A DNA stretch of 64,000 nt from Bacteroidota bacterium. GTDB taxonomy: Bacteria > Bacteroidota > Bacteroidia > NS11-12g > UBA955. Below are positions 63,318-64,000 of this stretch, one piece after another. The first letter of the stretch is position 1; every line of letters begins with the position of its first letter. The position numbers and the translations under genes were made by a program. Location: NCBI GenBank assembly GCA_024103355.1, contig JAGFIU010000036.1:23762-87761 (forward strand). The letters run 5' to 3'. Below the pieces are notes generated by a model. It ran no database searches, was not told the DNA's origin, and saw only the letters and a program-made list of their open reading frames with translations.

Positions 63318-63551
63318 ATGGATTCAAAAATTACTCAAGAGGATTTAATAAGATTCGTTTATCAAGAGACAACACAAGAAGAGAATTTACACATTCTACA
63401 CTCTCTTGAATCTGATCAAGAACTTCGCCAAGAACTTTCAGAATTTCTTAAAACTATTGACTTGCTCAATGAACTGAAATATGAGCCAAATGAGACTATT
63501 CTCAAGATTCTGAATGAGGAAGCAAGTTCTTCATCTCTCGAAATGTCTTAA
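63318..63551 (+). CDS. Small acidic protein, possible anti-sigma partner
   Basis: This 77-residue hydrophilic helical protein starts MDSKITQEDLIRFVYQETT, then ILHSLESDQELRQELSEFLKTIDLLNELKYEPNETILKILNEE. It has no membrane helix or zinc-binding site. Small proteins of this pattern commonly follow ECF-type sigma genes in Bacteroidota and look like the cytosolic part of anti-sigma factors. The spacing of 93 bases leaves room for its own control. Function is inferred from position. Confidence 0.6.
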   Translation: MDSKITQEDLIRFVYQETTQEENLHILHSLESDQELRQELSEFLKTIDLLNELKYEPNETILKILNEEASSSSLEMS

Positions 63552-63822
63552 AAAACCTTTATTTTAAGGAATATCAGACTACGACTAATCAATTTTAGCC
63601 GGAGATAACTTATTGAGTAAACAATATTGATCCGAGTTCGTGTTAAAATACACGGGTATTCTTGAATAAATGTTTTTAGGTGATAGGCTTAAAAATATTT
63701 ATGATCTTTCTATGTCTTGTCCTAAAATAGGGTTACACAACAACGTGTAAAAAGAGCATAAAAAGTAAATTGATTTCAGGATTAGATTTTTAACTTATCA
63801 ACTTTTTGGGGGATGAGTCAGA

Positions 63823-64000
63823 GTGATTGACTGGACATTTGCACCTTTGGATACCTCGCAATATCTTACTACTGGGCTGCTGATGGACAAAGGCTTGATG
63901 GATTCTTCTTTCTTTTTGTACAGAGGGCTGGCAACAGATACCTTCTTTGGCTCGCCCTCTGCTTGGTATCAGTTGTATTACAGCAGCTACAATGCACAGA
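63823..64000 (+). CDS. Partial gene at the right edge, possibly a 5'-truncated secreted protein
   Basis: An open frame from a GTG at 63823 runs off the window (59 codons: VIDWTFAPLDTSQYLTTGLL...). A stop lies in frame at 63814-63816, and there is no signal peptide, although its aromatic, Ser/Thr-rich text (LYRGLATDTFFGSPSAWYQL) resembles extracellular Bacteroidota proteins. The start is doubtful. It may be a fragment of a larger gene that lost its 5' end or has a frameshift upstream. Confidence 0.35.
   Translation, partial: MIDWTFAPLDTSQYLTTGLLMDKGLMDSSFFLYRGLATDTFFGSPSAWYQLYYSSYNAQ

Overview
The window looks like chromosomal DNA of a member of the Bacteroidota. This rests on the AT-rich composition, the repeated Bacteroidota promoter element TAnnTTTG upstream of many genes, secreted proteins with type IX secretion (T9SS) C-terminal domains, a fused CcoN/CcoO cbb3 oxidase subunit, and family-typical RadA, UvrA, Mdh, PurB and FabI sequences. 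I see no rRNA, tRNA, CRISPR array, insertion sequence or prophage. Genus cannot be set from the sequence alone.

Layout. 1-1.1 kb: start of a POT peptide transporter (minus), then rpmH-rnpA-yidD. 1.1-10.4 kb: a T9SS-type beta-propeller protein, a TetR regulator divergent from a membrane-protein operon (DedA, DUF456, zinc-ribbon protein, TerC), a ClC channel with CBS domains, and an AraC-methyltransferase-DinB-YdeI group. 10.8-19.5 kb: a complete phosphate-starvation locus on the minus strand (outer-membrane porin, pstS, pstC, pstA, pstB, mgsA, phoU, phoB-like regulator, phoR-like kinase). Two promoters there carry matching 11-bp-spaced GTAAC repeats that I propose as Pho boxes. 19.9-28.3 kb: DUF808 protein, urea transporter, lamin-tail-domain secreted protein, ABC exporter, aroE and a second DedA. 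28.4-38.7 kb: membrane pyrophosphatase with a cysteine-rich tail, an ExbB/ExbD operon, radA, a small lipoprotein locus with a truncated tandem copy, mdh, queD and folE. 38.7-46.5 kb: a glycosyltransferase and the cbb3 oxidase cluster ccoS-ccoNO-ccoQ-ccoP-ccoG-ccoH plus a SafE-like membrane protein, preceded by an Fnr/Crp-like palindrome. 46.8-64 kb: a peroxiredoxin, secreted or outer-membrane proteins, an ADP-forming acyl-CoA synthetase, yraN, comB, an aminotransferase, purB, fabI, a lipoprotein, a frameshifted DoxX gene, a DUF2249 protein, uvrA, an ECF sigma factor with a small partner, and a gene fragment at the right edge.

The most interesting element is the phosphate locus. Methylglyoxal synthase, which releases free phosphate from dihydroxyacetone phosphate, lies inside the pst-pho operon. 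PstC carries a periplasmic insert that resembles two segments of the neighbouring PstS, and the porin and pst promoters share a repeat geometry that looks like a PhoB-type operator. Together these suggest one starvation module coupling phosphate capture, import, internal phosphate release and regulation. Second is the ion-pumping pyrophosphatase with an added tail of about 110 residues containing 19 cysteines. Functional statements are inferences from family recognition by eye; no database search was run.
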